From positions 682,001 through 746,000 of the forward strand of contig NZ_FOKW01000001.1 in assembly GCF_900112205.1 (NCBI RefSeq): a DNA stretch of 64,000 nt. Reading direction: 5' to 3'. The stretch is from Natronobacterium haloterrestre. Its GTDB lineage: Archaea; Halobacteriota; Halobacteria; Halobacteriales; Natrialbaceae. The first letter of the stretch is position 1; each line of letters starts with the position of its first letter. Both the position numbers and the translations under genes were made by a program. Shown one piece after another: positions 50,058 to 59,085 of the stretch. Below the pieces are notes generated by a model. That model ran no database searches. It was not told the origin of the DNA and worked only from the letters and a program-made list of their open reading frames with translations.

Positions 50058-52883
50058 ATGGGAGGGGGATCCGTGGAGACGGCCGCTCGGCGGGACGGAG
50101 CGATGGACCCGGTGACAGTACTCGTCGCAGCGGCCGACCCAGGTCGGGGGCGGTCGGTGAAGGGCCGACTCGAGCGGGCCGCGGAGTCCCTGACGGCGAC
50201 CGTCGAAACCGGCGAGGGCGCGCTCGCGGGGATCGATTCCAGAGGGGTCGACTGCGTTCTCTGTACGGAGCGGTGGGTGGCCGCTGCCGACAACGGCGAC
50301 AACGGAGTGCGGGGTGATCTCGAGCACGTCCTCGACCGCGACGCGGACCGCGTGACGCCGCCGATCCTGTGTCTCGGCGACGGGAGCACCGTCTCGCCGC
50401 GGGCCGCGCTCGATGCGGGGCTGACCGACTACGTGCTGGAACCGTCCGGCGGCGACCCGGAGACGCCCGGGACGGATCGAAACGCCCTCCTCGCGCGCCG
50501 GCTCCGGAACGCCGGGGAGCGCCACCGGGCCGAACGGGCGGCGACGGAGTACCGGTCCATCTTCGAGGCCCTGCCGGACGCCGTCGTCGTTCACGACGCC
50601 GCCGGCAACTACTCCCACGTGAACCGGCGCGCGACCGAACTGCTGGGGTACGATCGGGAACGGCTCCTCGAGGAGACGACCGTCGCGGACGTCGAAAGCA
50701 AACTCGGGCCGGACGACCTCGAGTCGGAACTTCGGGGGATCGATCCCGGGGACACGCTGACCCTCGAGGGGCGGAACAGACGCGCCGACGGGACCGAGAT
50801 GCCGGTCCGGGTGAGCGTTCGACGGGACGGGGCCGACGACGACCGGTACATCGCGGTCGTCCGCGACGTGACGGAACTGCGGGACAGGGAGCGGGAACTC
50901 GAGCGGAGCCTCGATCTCCTCGAGAAGACGGAGGAACTGGCCGACGCCGGCGGCTGGGAACTCGATCTCCGGACCGACGACCTCCGGTGGACGAACGGGA
51001 CACGGCGGATCCACGCGGTCGACGACGAGTTCGAGCCGACCCTGGAGCGGGCGATCGAGTTCTACCACCCGGACGACCGCGACCGGATCGACGCGACGAT
51101 CCGGGCCGCGATCACGGAGGGGACATCGTTCGACGACACCGCCCGGATCCTCACCGCCGACGGGACGACCAAACGGATCCGCTTGCGGGGCGAGGCCTAC
51201 TGTGAGGACGGGAGAACGGTCCGGCTCCGGGGCGCGATCTGGGACGTCACCGAACGACACCGACAGCGCCAGGAGATCCGCGCCAGCAACGCGAAACTCG
51301 AGGCGCTCGCGACGGCGTTCCCGGACGTCGCGCTCGTCCTCGACGAGGAGGGGCGCTACCTCGAGGTGTACGCGAGCGAGGAGTCCGAAGCGCGGCTGAT
51401 CGACGCTCCCGAGGCGATGGTCGGCGAACCGGTCGAAGACATCCTTCCGCGGCGACAGGCCGAGACGATCCGGGAGGGCGTCGAGCGCGCGGTCGAGACG
51501 GGCGCGACCCAGACGGTCGAGTACCGGCTCGAGGTGCCGGCCGGAAACCGGTGGTTCGAAGGGCGGATCGCGCCGGTCGGCGACCGTATCGGCGGCTCGC
51601 GGGCGGTCGTGCTGGTCGCCCGCGACGTGACCGAGCGCAAGGAGACCGCGGCGGAACTCCGCCAGCGGGAGGCCCACCTCGAACAGGCCCAGGCGGTCGC
51701 GAACATCGGCAGTTGGCACAAAGACGTCCCCTCGGACCAGATCTACTGGTCCGACGAGGTCTACGAAATCTTCGGCCTCGAGAGGGAGGACGGACCGATC
51801 GACCACGACCGCTTCATGGCTCACATCCACCCCGACGACAGGACGTTCGTCGATCGGAAGTGGGAAGCGGCGAAACGGGGCGACACCTACGACGTCGAAC
51901 ACCGGATCGTTACCGCCGACGGCGGAACGAAGTGGGTCAGACAGAAGGCCGAACTGACTTTCGACGACGGCCAGCCGGTCAGCGCCGTCGGCGTCGTCCA
52001 GGACGTGACCGACCGCAAGGAGTACGAGCGCCGCCTCGAGTCCCAGAACGAACGGCTCGAGGTGTTCAACCGCGTCATCCGTCACGACCTCCGCAACCGG
52101 ATGAACGTGATCGAAGGGTACGCCTCGATGCTCGAGGACCGCGTCGATGACGAGAACCCCTTCGCCAGCCGAATCCGCGTCGCGGCCGAGGAACTGCTCT
52201 CGGTCGGCGAGGAGATCCACAGAGCGAACCGACTCGTCACCGATCCGGGGCACGACCGCCGTCCCGTCGACCTCCGTGCCGCCCTCGAGAACGCGCTCGA
52301 CTCGCTCCGGGAGCGGTACGAGGAGTTCGGGTGTACGATGACCGCGCCGGAGTCGGCGTGGGTCCGCGGTGCGGATGGGATCGAAGTCGCGCTCGAGAAC
52401 GTCCTCGAGAACGCGATCGAACACAACGACGCGGCTCGGCCGCGGGTCGAGATCGACGTGGACGTCGACCCGAACGCGGACGCCGACGGGAACGGGGAAC
52501 GCGACACGGACCGCGACGATGCGATCGAGGTGACGATCGCCGACAACGGACCGGGGATCCCGAAACGCGAGCGCGAACTCCTCACCGGGCGAAGGGAACG
52601 ATCGCAACTCGAGCACACGAGCGGGCTCGGCCTCTGGATCGCCACCTGGGTCGTCTCGAGTCTCGACGGGGAACTCGAACTCGCGGAGAGGGAGGGAGAG
52701 CAACGCGGCACCGTCGTCCGTATCCGACTCCCCCGAACGGAGCGCCGATCGGCCGGCGGTTCGCCCTCGGATCCGGACCACGAATTCGGTTCGGGATCGA
52801 AACCGACCACGAACTCGACCGGGAACACGAACGCGAACGCAGGCATCGAGCCGGGCCCCGCCCGACCGCCCCGCGACGGATAG
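50058..52883 (+). CDS. Multi-PAS sensor histidine kinase
   Basis: A 941-residue cytoplasmic sensor. Residues about 15-150 form a response-regulator-like domain whose phosphoacceptor Asp seems replaced (DCVLCTERW). Four PAS domains follow (about 165-285, 295-410, 420-535 and 545-660), the second and fourth of the PAS_3 type (DAGGWELDL, NIGSWHKDV). The HisKA H-box is VFNRVIRHDLRNRMNVIEGY with His 676; HATPase boxes are LENVLENAIEHND, IADNGPGIP and TSGLGLWIA. A polar tail ends the protein. No membrane segment. A TATA-like GAATTATC 28 bases before the ATG supports the start. Confidence 0.9.
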   Translation: MGGGSVETAARRDGAMDPVTVLVAAADPGRGRSVKGRLERAAESLTATVETGEGALAGIDSRGVDCVLCTERWVAAADNGDNGVRGDLEHVLDRDADRVTPPILCLGDGSTVSPRAALDAGLTDYVLEPSGGDPETPGTDRNALLARRLRNAGERHRAERAATEYRSIFEALPDAVVVHDAAGNYSHVNRRATELLGYDRERLLEETTVADVESKLGPDDLESELRGIDPGDTLTLEGRNRRADGTEMPVRVSVRRDGADDDRYIAVVRDVTELRDRERELERSLDLLEKTEELADAGGWELDLRTDDLRWTNGTRRIHAVDDEFEPTLERAIEFYHPDDRDRIDATIRAAITEGTSFDDTARILTADGTTKRIRLRGEAYCEDGRTVRLRGAIWDVTERHRQRQEIRASNAKLEALATAFPDVALVLDEEGRYLEVYASEESEARLIDAPEAMVGEPVEDILPRRQAETIREGVERAVETGATQTVEYRLEVPAGNRWFEGRIAPVGDRIGGSRAVVLVARDVTERKETAAELRQREAHLEQAQAVANIGSWHKDVPSDQIYWSDEVYEIFGLEREDGPIDHDRFMAHIHPDDRTFVDRKWEAAKRGDTYDVEHRIVTADGGTKWVRQKAELTFDDGQPVSAVGVVQDVTDRKEYERRLESQNERLEVFNRVIRHDLRNRMNVIEGYASMLEDRVDDENPFASRIRVAAEELLSVGEEIHRANRLVTDPGHDRRPVDLRAALENALDSLRERYEEFGCTMTAPESAWVRGADGIEVALENVLENAIEHNDAARPRVEIDVDVDPNADADGNGERDTDRDDAIEVTIADNGPGIPKRERELLTGRRERSQLEHTSGLGLWIATWVVSSLDGELELAEREGEQRGTVVRIRLPRTERRSAGGSPSDPDHEFGSGSKPTTNSTGNTNANAGIEPGPARPPRDG

Positions 52884-52963
52884 TTCGCCGTCGGCACGAG
52901 AGCTTTCGGTCTCGAGTGTGACTCTCTCTGAGGAATTCGGGCTGACAGCTTCAGGCCGAGATC

Positions 52964-52998
52964 GGCGCGTGCCCGCGCTGCCCAAGCGGGCGCGCGCC
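52964..52998. other. Strong GC hairpin upstream of topA
   Basis: GGCGCGTGCCCGC (52964-52976) pairs with GCGGGCGCGCGCC (52986-52998) over 13 positions with one G-T wobble and a 9-base loop. It lies 80 bases after the histidine kinase stop and about 70 bases before the topA leader frame. It could be a terminator-like structure or a supercoiling-sensitive cruciform near the topoisomerase gene; no T-run follows it. Confidence 0.45.
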
Positions 52999-53070
52999 GC
53001 ACGCACACCCGCGCTGTCTGCCGGTTTGGCCCCGAAAGGGTTATCAGATCCTCCATCGTAGCGGCCGACG

Positions 53071-53136
53071 ATGAACGACACGCCTCGCCCGCGCGAGCCG
53101 ACCGCCCGCCACGGAGGTGATCCGCCGTGGAACTGA
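53071..53136 (+). CDS. 21-residue upstream reading frame overlapping topA
   Basis: A reading frame from ATG 53071 to TGA 53134-53136 encodes a 21-residue peptide starting MNDTPRPREPTARHGG. It lies 28 bases after TATA-like TTATC (53041), the position of a leaderless start. Its last four codons overlap the first codons of topA, whose GTG is preceded by the ribosome-binding sequence GGAGGTGA (53113-53120) inside this frame. It may translationally couple or attenuate topA. Its coding status is not proven. Confidence 0.4.
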   Translation: MNDTPRPREPTARHGGDPPWN

Positions 53137-55613
53137 TCATCACCGAGAAGGACAACGCCGCGAGACGGATCGCCGACATCCTGAGCGGCGGGACCTACGA
53201 CTCGAGCCGCGAGAACGGCGTCAACGTCTACGAGTGGGGCGGCAAGCGCTGCGTCGGGCTGTCGGGCCACGTCGTCGGCGTCGACTTCCCCTCGGAGTAC
53301 TCCGACTGGCGGGACGTCGAGCCGGTCGAGTTGATCGACGCCGACGTCGAGAAGACGGCGACGAAGGAGAACATCGTCGCCACGCTGCGGATCCTCGCGC
53401 GCAAGGCAAACCGCGTGACGATCGCGACGGACTACGACCGCGAGGGCGAACTCATCGGCAAGGAGGCCTACGAGATCGTCCGGGACGTCAACGAGGAGGT
53501 GCCGATCCGTCGGGTACGGTTCTCATCGATCACCGAGAACGAGGTACAAGACGCCTTCGAGAACCCCGACGAACTGGACTTCGACCTCGCGGCCGCGGGG
53601 GAGGCCCGCCAGATCATCGACTTGATCTGGGGCGCTGCCCTGACTCGCTTCCTCTCGCTGTCGGCGGGCCAGCTCGGCGACGACTTCATCTCCGTCGGCC
53701 GGGTCCAGTCGCCGACGCTGAAGCTGATCGTCGACCGCGAACGGGAGATCCAGGCGTTCGACCCGGAGGACTACTGGGAGCTGTTCGCCGACCTACACAA
53801 AGACGACACGGCGTTCGAGGCCCAGTACTTCTACCGCGACGAGGACGGCAACGAAGCCGAGCGCGTCCGGGAGGAGGCGACCGCCGACGAGGTCCACGAG
53901 ACCCTCGCCGAACGCGAGGCGGCGACCGTCGTCGACGTCAACCGCCGCACGCGGACCGACGCGCCGCCGACGCCGTTCAACACGACCCAGTTCATCCGCG
54001 CCGCGGGCGCGCTGGGCTACTCCGCCCAGCGGGCGATGTCGATCGCCGAAGACCTCTACACCGCCGGCTACATCACCTACCCGCGTACGGACAACACCGT
54101 CTACCCCGACGACCTCGAGCCCGCGGACCTGCTCGACGAGTTCGTCGGCCACTCGGCGCTGGGTGACTCGGCCGAGTCGCTGCTCGAGGACGCCGACGAC
54201 GAGATCGAACCCACCCGGGGCGACGAGGAGACGACCGACCACCCGCCGATCCACCCGACCGGCGAGATCCCCTCGCGGGGCGACGTCTCCGAGGACGAGT
54301 GGGAGATCTTCGAACTCGTCGTTCGGCGGTTCTACGCCACGGTCGCCGACGCCGCGGTCTGGGAGCACCTCAAGGTCGTCACCGAGGTCGACGAGTACCG
54401 GCTCAAGTCCAACGGCAAGCGACTGGTCGAGCCGGGCTACCACGACGTCTACCCGTACTTCAGCACGGCCGAGAACTACGTGCCGGACGTCGACGAGGGC
54501 GAGGAGCTTCGCCTCACCGACGTCGAACTCGAGGAGAAACAGACCCAGCCGCCCCGCCGTTACGGCCAGTCCCGGCTCATCGAGACCATGGAGGACATGG
54601 GGATCGGAACGAAGAGTACCCGCCACAACACCCTCGAGAAGCTGTACGACCGGGGCTACATCGAGGGCGATCCGCCGCGGCCGACGAAGCTCGCGATGGC
54701 GGTCGTCGACGCCGCCGAGAACTACGCCGACCGCGTCGTCAGCGAGGAGATGACTGCCCAGCTCGAGGCTGACATGGACGCCATCGCCTCGGGCGAGGCC
54801 GACCTCTCCGAGGTCACCGACGAGTCCCGCGAGATGTTAGAAGAGATCTTCGCGAACCTCGCGGAGTCCCGCGACGAGATCGGCGACCACCTCCGGAAGT
54901 CGCTCAAGGACGACAAGCGCCTGGGGCCGTGTCCCGAGTGCGGCGAGGACCTGCTCGTGCGCAGCAGTCGCCACGGCTCGTACTTCGTCGGCTGCGACGG
55001 CTACCCCGACTGCGAGTACACGCTGCCGCTGCCCTCGACTGGCAAGCCGCTCATCCTCGACGAGGAGTGTGAGGAACACGGGCTGAACGAGGTGAAGATG
55101 CTCGCCGGCCGACAGACGTTCGTCCACGGCTGCCCGCTGTGCAAGGCCGAGGAGGCCGGCGAAGGGCCGGTGCTCGGCGACTGTCCCGAGTGTGGCGACG
55201 AACACGGCGGCGAACTCGCCGTCAAGACCCTCCAGAGCGGCTCGCGGCTCGTCGGCTGTACCCGCTATCCCGACTGCGAGTACTCGCTGCCGCTTCCGCG
55301 CCGCGGCGAGATCGAGGTCACCGACGAGCACTGCGAGGAACACGACCTCCCCGAACTCGTGATCCACAGCGGCGACGAGCCATGGGAACTCGGTTGTCCG
55401 ATCTGCAACTACCAGGAGTTCCAGGCCCGCGAGAGCGAGTCGGGGTCGGACCTCGAGGCGCTCGACGGTCTCGGCGCGAAGACCGTCGAAAAACTGGCCG
55501 ACGCGGGGATCGAGAGCATCGACGATCTGACGGACGCCGACCCGGACGCGGTCGCGGAGGCCGTCGACGGTGTGTCGGCCGACCGAATCAGGAGCTGGCA
55601 GGCCGAGGCCTGA
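53127..55613 (+). CDS. topA: DNA topoisomerase I (type IA)
   Basis: An 828-residue enzyme that relaxes negative supercoils. The toprim opening LIITEKDNAARRIADIL and DYDREGE (about 110), and the active-site Tyr318 in GYITYPRTDNTVYP are seen. Three C-terminal zinc ribbons (CPECGEDLLV ... GYPDCEYTL; GCPLCKAEEA; CPECGDEHGGELA ... YPDCEYSL) and a final helix-hairpin-helix (LEALDGLGAKTVEKLADAGI) follow. The start is GTG 53127 with an unusually good ribosome-binding site GGAGGTGA six bases upstream. It is preceded by an overlapping upstream frame. Confidence 0.95.
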   Translation: MELIITEKDNAARRIADILSGGTYDSSRENGVNVYEWGGKRCVGLSGHVVGVDFPSEYSDWRDVEPVELIDADVEKTATKENIVATLRILARKANRVTIATDYDREGELIGKEAYEIVRDVNEEVPIRRVRFSSITENEVQDAFENPDELDFDLAAAGEARQIIDLIWGAALTRFLSLSAGQLGDDFISVGRVQSPTLKLIVDREREIQAFDPEDYWELFADLHKDDTAFEAQYFYRDEDGNEAERVREEATADEVHETLAEREAATVVDVNRRTRTDAPPTPFNTTQFIRAAGALGYSAQRAMSIAEDLYTAGYITYPRTDNTVYPDDLEPADLLDEFVGHSALGDSAESLLEDADDEIEPTRGDEETTDHPPIHPTGEIPSRGDVSEDEWEIFELVVRRFYATVADAAVWEHLKVVTEVDEYRLKSNGKRLVEPGYHDVYPYFSTAENYVPDVDEGEELRLTDVELEEKQTQPPRRYGQSRLIETMEDMGIGTKSTRHNTLEKLYDRGYIEGDPPRPTKLAMAVVDAAENYADRVVSEEMTAQLEADMDAIASGEADLSEVTDESREMLEEIFANLAESRDEIGDHLRKSLKDDKRLGPCPECGEDLLVRSSRHGSYFVGCDGYPDCEYTLPLPSTGKPLILDEECEEHGLNEVKMLAGRQTFVHGCPLCKAEEAGEGPVLGDCPECGDEHGGELAVKTLQSGSRLVGCTRYPDCEYSLPLPRRGEIEVTDEHCEEHDLPELVIHSGDEPWELGCPICNYQEFQARESESGSDLEALDGLGAKTVEKLADAGIESIDDLTDADPDAVAEAVDGVSADRIRSWQAEA

Positions 55614-55649
55614 CGGCGCTGGGATTCGGGGCTAACTCGAGGGGTCGGA

Positions 55650-56411
55650 TCAGGATTCGTCGCTGTCGTCACCGTCGTCGCCAGCGTTACCGTTGCCATC
55701 CGCGGGTTCCGTCTCGGCTTCCGTTTCGCCTTCCGCTTCGGATTCCCCATCGTCGGCCGTTTCGTTCCCGTCCAACTCGCCGGACTCGCTTCCCGAGTCG
55801 TCCGACGAGAGGGCGTCCTCGAGCAGGGGCTCGACGTTCCTGACGATCCGATCGGCACTGACGACTCCCGTGTCCGTCCACCGGCTGTTTCCATCCTCGT
55901 CGACCGCGACGAGCACGGGATAGCCGACGACCTGGTACTGCGCCGCGAGCGACCGGCCCGGATCGAAGCCGAGGTACCAGTTCCCCTCGTACTCGAGCCA
56001 CCACTCGCGGAGGCTGGATTCGGACTGTCTGGCGGTGACCGAGACGACGGTCAGCGCGTCGCCGTACCCCGCGTCGACGAGCCGTTCCCGCGCGGCGGCG
56101 AGGTGTGGCATCAGTTTCCGGCACGTGCCACAGGCCGGCGAGAAGAACATGACGACCGTCACGCCGTCGTTCGGGACGGGCAGCGTTCCGGCTTCGCTCC
56201 CGCGGGCGTCGATCGTCTCGAGTTCGATGGGGCCACCGCTGTCGTTTTCGTTTCCGTCTCCGTCACTGCCCCCGTCGCCCCCGCTCGAGTCCGCGGTCGA
56301 TCCCGCTCCGGCAGGGGTCGCGAACGACGGCAGGCCGAACCGGAACGTCGCCGCGGCACCGCCGAGGACGCCCGCGCTCGTGACACCGGCGAGGAGTTCG
56401 CGCCGCTTCAC
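55650..56411 (-). CDS. Exported thioredoxin-like protein (TlpA type), copy A
   Basis: A 253-residue protein with a Tat/Sec-like signal (MKRRELLAGVTSAGVLGGAA). After an acidic Ser/Gly linker comes a TlpA/AhpC-like domain with active-site CGTC in FFSPACGTCRKLMPHL and cis-proline YPVLVAVDEDG. The tail of ~50 residues is Glu/Asp/Ser-rich. Such proteins reduce or oxidise disulfides outside the membrane, often for c-type cytochromes. Two relatives lie within 3 kb on the same strand. Confidence 0.82.
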   Translation of the reverse strand: MKRRELLAGVTSAGVLGGAAATFRFGLPSFATPAGAGSTADSSGGDGGSDGDGNENDSGGPIELETIDARGSEAGTLPVPNDGVTVVMFFSPACGTCRKLMPHLAAARERLVDAGYGDALTVVSVTARQSESSLREWWLEYEGNWYLGFDPGRSLAAQYQVVGYPVLVAVDEDGNSRWTDTGVVSADRIVRNVEPLLEDALSSDDSGSESGELDGNETADDGESEAEGETEAETEPADGNGNAGDDGDDSDES

Positions 56412-56690
56412 GGGCGGCTCACCCCGTAGTTTGGCGTTCGAGTCGCCGGCTCCGGACGCGAGAGGGAACGGTGGAGGGGGCTACCGAGGACGCGGGCCGG
56501 TTCGGTTTTTTCGACGCGCACACGCTCGACGCACCCAGGGATCTCGACGGGCACCGTAACGGGACCTGACGAAAGGCCGGGCGGGCGGCCGGTCATATCC
56601 CTGTATACTCGCGCCAACGAAAATAGGATACCGGTTCGATCGTCGAGTTTCGGTCCGGACCATCGCGTCTCGAGTGTAGACTGCTATAGG

Positions 56691-57347
56691 TCAGTCGTCG
56701 CCGTCCGTTTCGTTGGCCGCTTTCTCCTCTTGCTCCGTCCCGTCTCCCGACTCCTCGCCGACCGCCTCGAGAACTCGTTCGACGTTGCGGACGATCCTCT
56801 CGGTCTCGAGGACGCCCTCGTCCTCCCAGCGAACCGTTCCGGAGTCGTCAAGCGCCAGGAGAACGGGGTGGCTGGCGACGCCGTACTCATTCGCCAGTCT
56901 GCGGTCGCCGTCGTACGCGAGGGTCCAGTTCCCGTCGTGTTCGATCCACCAGTCCCGGAGCTGTTCCTCGGTCTGGTGGGCTGCGACCGAGACGACGGTG
57001 AGGGCGTCGTCTTCGTCGTTCCCGTACGTCTCTGCCAGTTGGGCCTGCGCGTCGACGAGGTTCGGCATCAGCGATCGACAGCGGTGACAGACCGGCGAGA
57101 AGAACACGACGAGGGCAACGCCGTCGGTCGGGATCGATATCGTCCCGGCATCGCTCCCTGGGGCTTCGATCGTCTCGAGTTCGATCGCCCCGTCCTCGGC
57201 GTCCTCGCTCGAGTCGGTCTCGGCGTCGGCCTCCGGCCGGTCGGAACTGCCGCCTATCGGGGAGCGAAGGCCGCGCCACACGACCGCGGCACCGCCGCCG
57301 AGGACGCCCGCGCTCGCGACCCCTGCGACGAGTTCGCGCCGTTTCAC
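56691..57347 (-). CDS. Exported thioredoxin-like protein, copy B
   Basis: A 218-residue paralogue of copy A: signal MKRRELVAGVASAGVLGGGA, acidic linker, then FFSPVCHRCRSLMPNLVDAQ with a CxxC (CHRC) active site and cis-Pro SHPVLLALDDSG. The ALTVVSVAAHQTEEQLRDWW segment matches copy A (ALTVVSVTARQSESSLREWW), showing descent by duplication. The change CGTC to CHRC is expected to alter redox potential. The 279 bases between A and B hold no gene. Confidence 0.82.
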   Translation of the reverse strand: MKRRELVAGVASAGVLGGGAAVVWRGLRSPIGGSSDRPEADAETDSSEDAEDGAIELETIEAPGSDAGTISIPTDGVALVVFFSPVCHRCRSLMPNLVDAQAQLAETYGNDEDDALTVVSVAAHQTEEQLRDWWIEHDGNWTLAYDGDRRLANEYGVASHPVLLALDDSGTVRWEDEGVLETERIVRNVERVLEAVGEESGDGTEQEEKAANETDGDD

Positions 57348-57539
57348 ACGGCATCACCCCCCGTGAACGCGGCCCGGACGGACTGCCGGCGTCCGCGACC
57401 GTCGACGCTATCCCGCCCGCGCCCTCGAGCGGACCGAGCCGAGCACGGCCGCCCGCGTGCCGGTCCCGGCTGACGAATGTGCATACGTGACACAGGGTCC
57501 GGAGGGGAAAATAATCACCGGTGGGGCGACGGGAGCGGC

Positions 57540-58196
57540 GTGCCAACCTACAAGGCCGCTCGGGTCCTGGTCGCGACCGTGACCGACGACCGAGCGCGGT
57601 GGAACGAGAAGTACGACGACCCGGACTTCGACCTGCCCGACGACCCGATCCCGGAACTCGAGCGTCGGATCGACACCGTCCCGGACGGTCGCGCCCTCGA
57701 CGTCGCGACGGGGACGGGCCGAAACGCGCTCTTTCTCGCCGAACACGGGTACGACGTCGACGCTATCGACGTCTCCGACGCGGCCCTCGAGCGGGCGCGC
57801 GACCGGGCCGCCGAACGCGGGGTCGAGGTCGACTGGATCCGGACCGATCTCGCCGAGTTCGACCTCGAAGGGGAACGAGCCGCCGAGTACGACGTCATCT
57901 CGGTGAGTTTCTTCGCCGCCCTCGAGCACCTGCCCGCGCTCAAGGAGGCGCTCGCGCCCGGCGGCGTCCTCGTCTACGAACACCACCTCCGCTCGAGCGA
58001 CCCGATCGAGGTCGGTCCCTCGAGCGACGGTCACCGGTACCGGTCGAACGACCTGCTTCGGGCGTGTCTCGACCTGACGATCCTGCACTACGAGGAACGC
58101 CGCCGCGAGGTCATCGGGGGCACTGCAGCCGTCGTGACGCTCGTGGCGCGAAACTCCCGCGGCGGCGCGCAGTCGTATCCGCTGCTGGAGGAGTGA
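57540..58196 (+). CDS. SAM-dependent methyltransferase (TehB-like)
   Basis: A 218-residue class I methyltransferase: DARW-type start region (RARWNEKYDDPDFDL), motif I ALDVATGTGRNALFLAEHGY, motif II VDAIDVSDAALERARD, and YDVISVSFFAALEHLPALKE. The WNEKY... plus GLGxG pattern is that of TehB/tellurite-resistance or small-molecule methyltransferases; the substrate is unknown. GTG 57540 is preferred, though GTGs further downstream are possible. It lies between the thioredoxin-like genes on the opposite strand. A dispersed repeat starts four bases after its stop. Confidence 0.78.
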   Translation: MPTYKAARVLVATVTDDRARWNEKYDDPDFDLPDDPIPELERRIDTVPDGRALDVATGTGRNALFLAEHGYDVDAIDVSDAALERARDRAAERGVEVDWIRTDLAEFDLEGERAAEYDVISVSFFAALEHLPALKEALAPGGVLVYEHHLRSSDPIEVGPSSDGHRYRSNDLLRACLDLTILHYEERRREVIGGTAAVVTLVARNSRGGAQSYPLLEE

Positions 58197-58199
58197 CTC

Positions 58200-58277
58200 T
58201 ACGGATTGCTGTCCCGATGTCCCGGTGCAACCGCGACCCGGGGCGATTGTGCCGGAACTGACGGACAGTAAACCGTA
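58200..58277. repeat. Dispersed palindromic repeat, copy 3
   Basis: A 78-bp copy three bases after a stop codon, in the same orientation as copy 1. Ends TACGGATTGCTGT and ACAGTAAACCGTA are inverted repeats matching at 11 of 13 positions. The central hairpin CCGGTGCAACCGC / GCGATTGTGCCGG keeps pairing through two G-T wobbles and one mismatch compared with copy 1, suggesting selection for the fold. No coding capacity. Confidence 0.72.
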
Positions 58278-58324
58278 TCGAGGAGCAGTCGTGAGCCGTC
58301 CTCGGGGGTCGGCACCCGTCGAGT

Positions 58325-58930
58325 TCAGTCCGAGTTCGCGCTCGATTCGGCCTCGATCGCCTCCTCGACGGTGAACGCGATCGTTCCCGCCCGCATACTG
58401 CCTCGATCACGCCACCGGACCTCCCCGTCGCCGTCGAGCACGGCGACCGCCGGAAAGCCGGCCACGCCGTAGTACTCGTTGAGCCGGCCGTTCTCGTCGA
58501 TCCCCACCGGCCAGTCGCCGTCGTGTTCCCGCCACCAGTCGGCGAGTTCCGCCGGGGTCGGATCGAGTCCCCTCGTCTCGTCGGTCACCGAGAGGAACAC
58601 GACGGTACCGTCCGGGCCGAACTCGTAGTCGTCCTCGAGTCGGTCCCTCGCCTCCCCGATCGTCCCGAGGACCCCCTCGCTCGTCGGGCATTCCGTTCTG
58701 GTGAAGTTGACGAGCGTGACGCGTCCCTCCGTCGGCACCGTGATCGTCCCCTCTCGGCTCCCTGGCGCGTCGATGGTGGGGATCTCGAACGGCGGTTCGG
58801 CGTCCGCTTCGTCGTCCTCGCCCGGCCCGGTCGTCGCCTCCTCTTCGGCCCCCGAACCGTCGTCGATACATCCCGCGAACGGAACGGAGCCGAGGCCGCC
58901 GGCCGCTACCAGGAGTTCGCGCCGGTTCAT
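58325..58930 (-). CDS. Exported TlpA/SCO1-like lipoprotein, copy C
   Basis: A 201-residue Tat lipoprotein: NRRELLVAAGGLGSVPFAGC has the twin-arginine and lipobox. The thioredoxin-like domain has TRTECPTSEGVLG, where the second active-site cysteine is Ser (CPTS), and cis-Pro GFPAVAVLDGDG. It is thus more like a peroxidase or copper-handling (SCO-type) protein than a disulfide oxidoreductase. The upstream ATG at 58990 would add sequence before the signal, so the Met of MNRRELLV is used. Confidence 0.8.
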   Translation of the reverse strand: MNRRELLVAAGGLGSVPFAGCIDDGSGAEEEATTGPGEDDEADAEPPFEIPTIDAPGSREGTITVPTEGRVTLVNFTRTECPTSEGVLGTIGEARDRLEDDYEFGPDGTVVFLSVTDETRGLDPTPAELADWWREHDGDWPVGIDENGRLNEYYGVAGFPAVAVLDGDGEVRWRDRGSMRAGTIAFTVEEAIEAESSANSD

Positions 58931-59085
58931 TCGTCGCCCCGTTCCCGATCGATCGTCGCGGGGTCCGTTACCACACCCATACGTGGTCAAGCGACCGGAC
59001 GGTAAAGAATCGGGAGGGTACGGAGAGAGCGGGACTCACCGCGACCACTATCCTTTTTACGCTCCCAGGCCGACTCGAGACAGAC

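Noticed and set aside
49887-53270. A 1127-residue minus-strand frame opposite the histidine kinase
   Set aside because: It mirrors the kinase on the other strand; the kinase frame has all HisKA/HATPase boxes.
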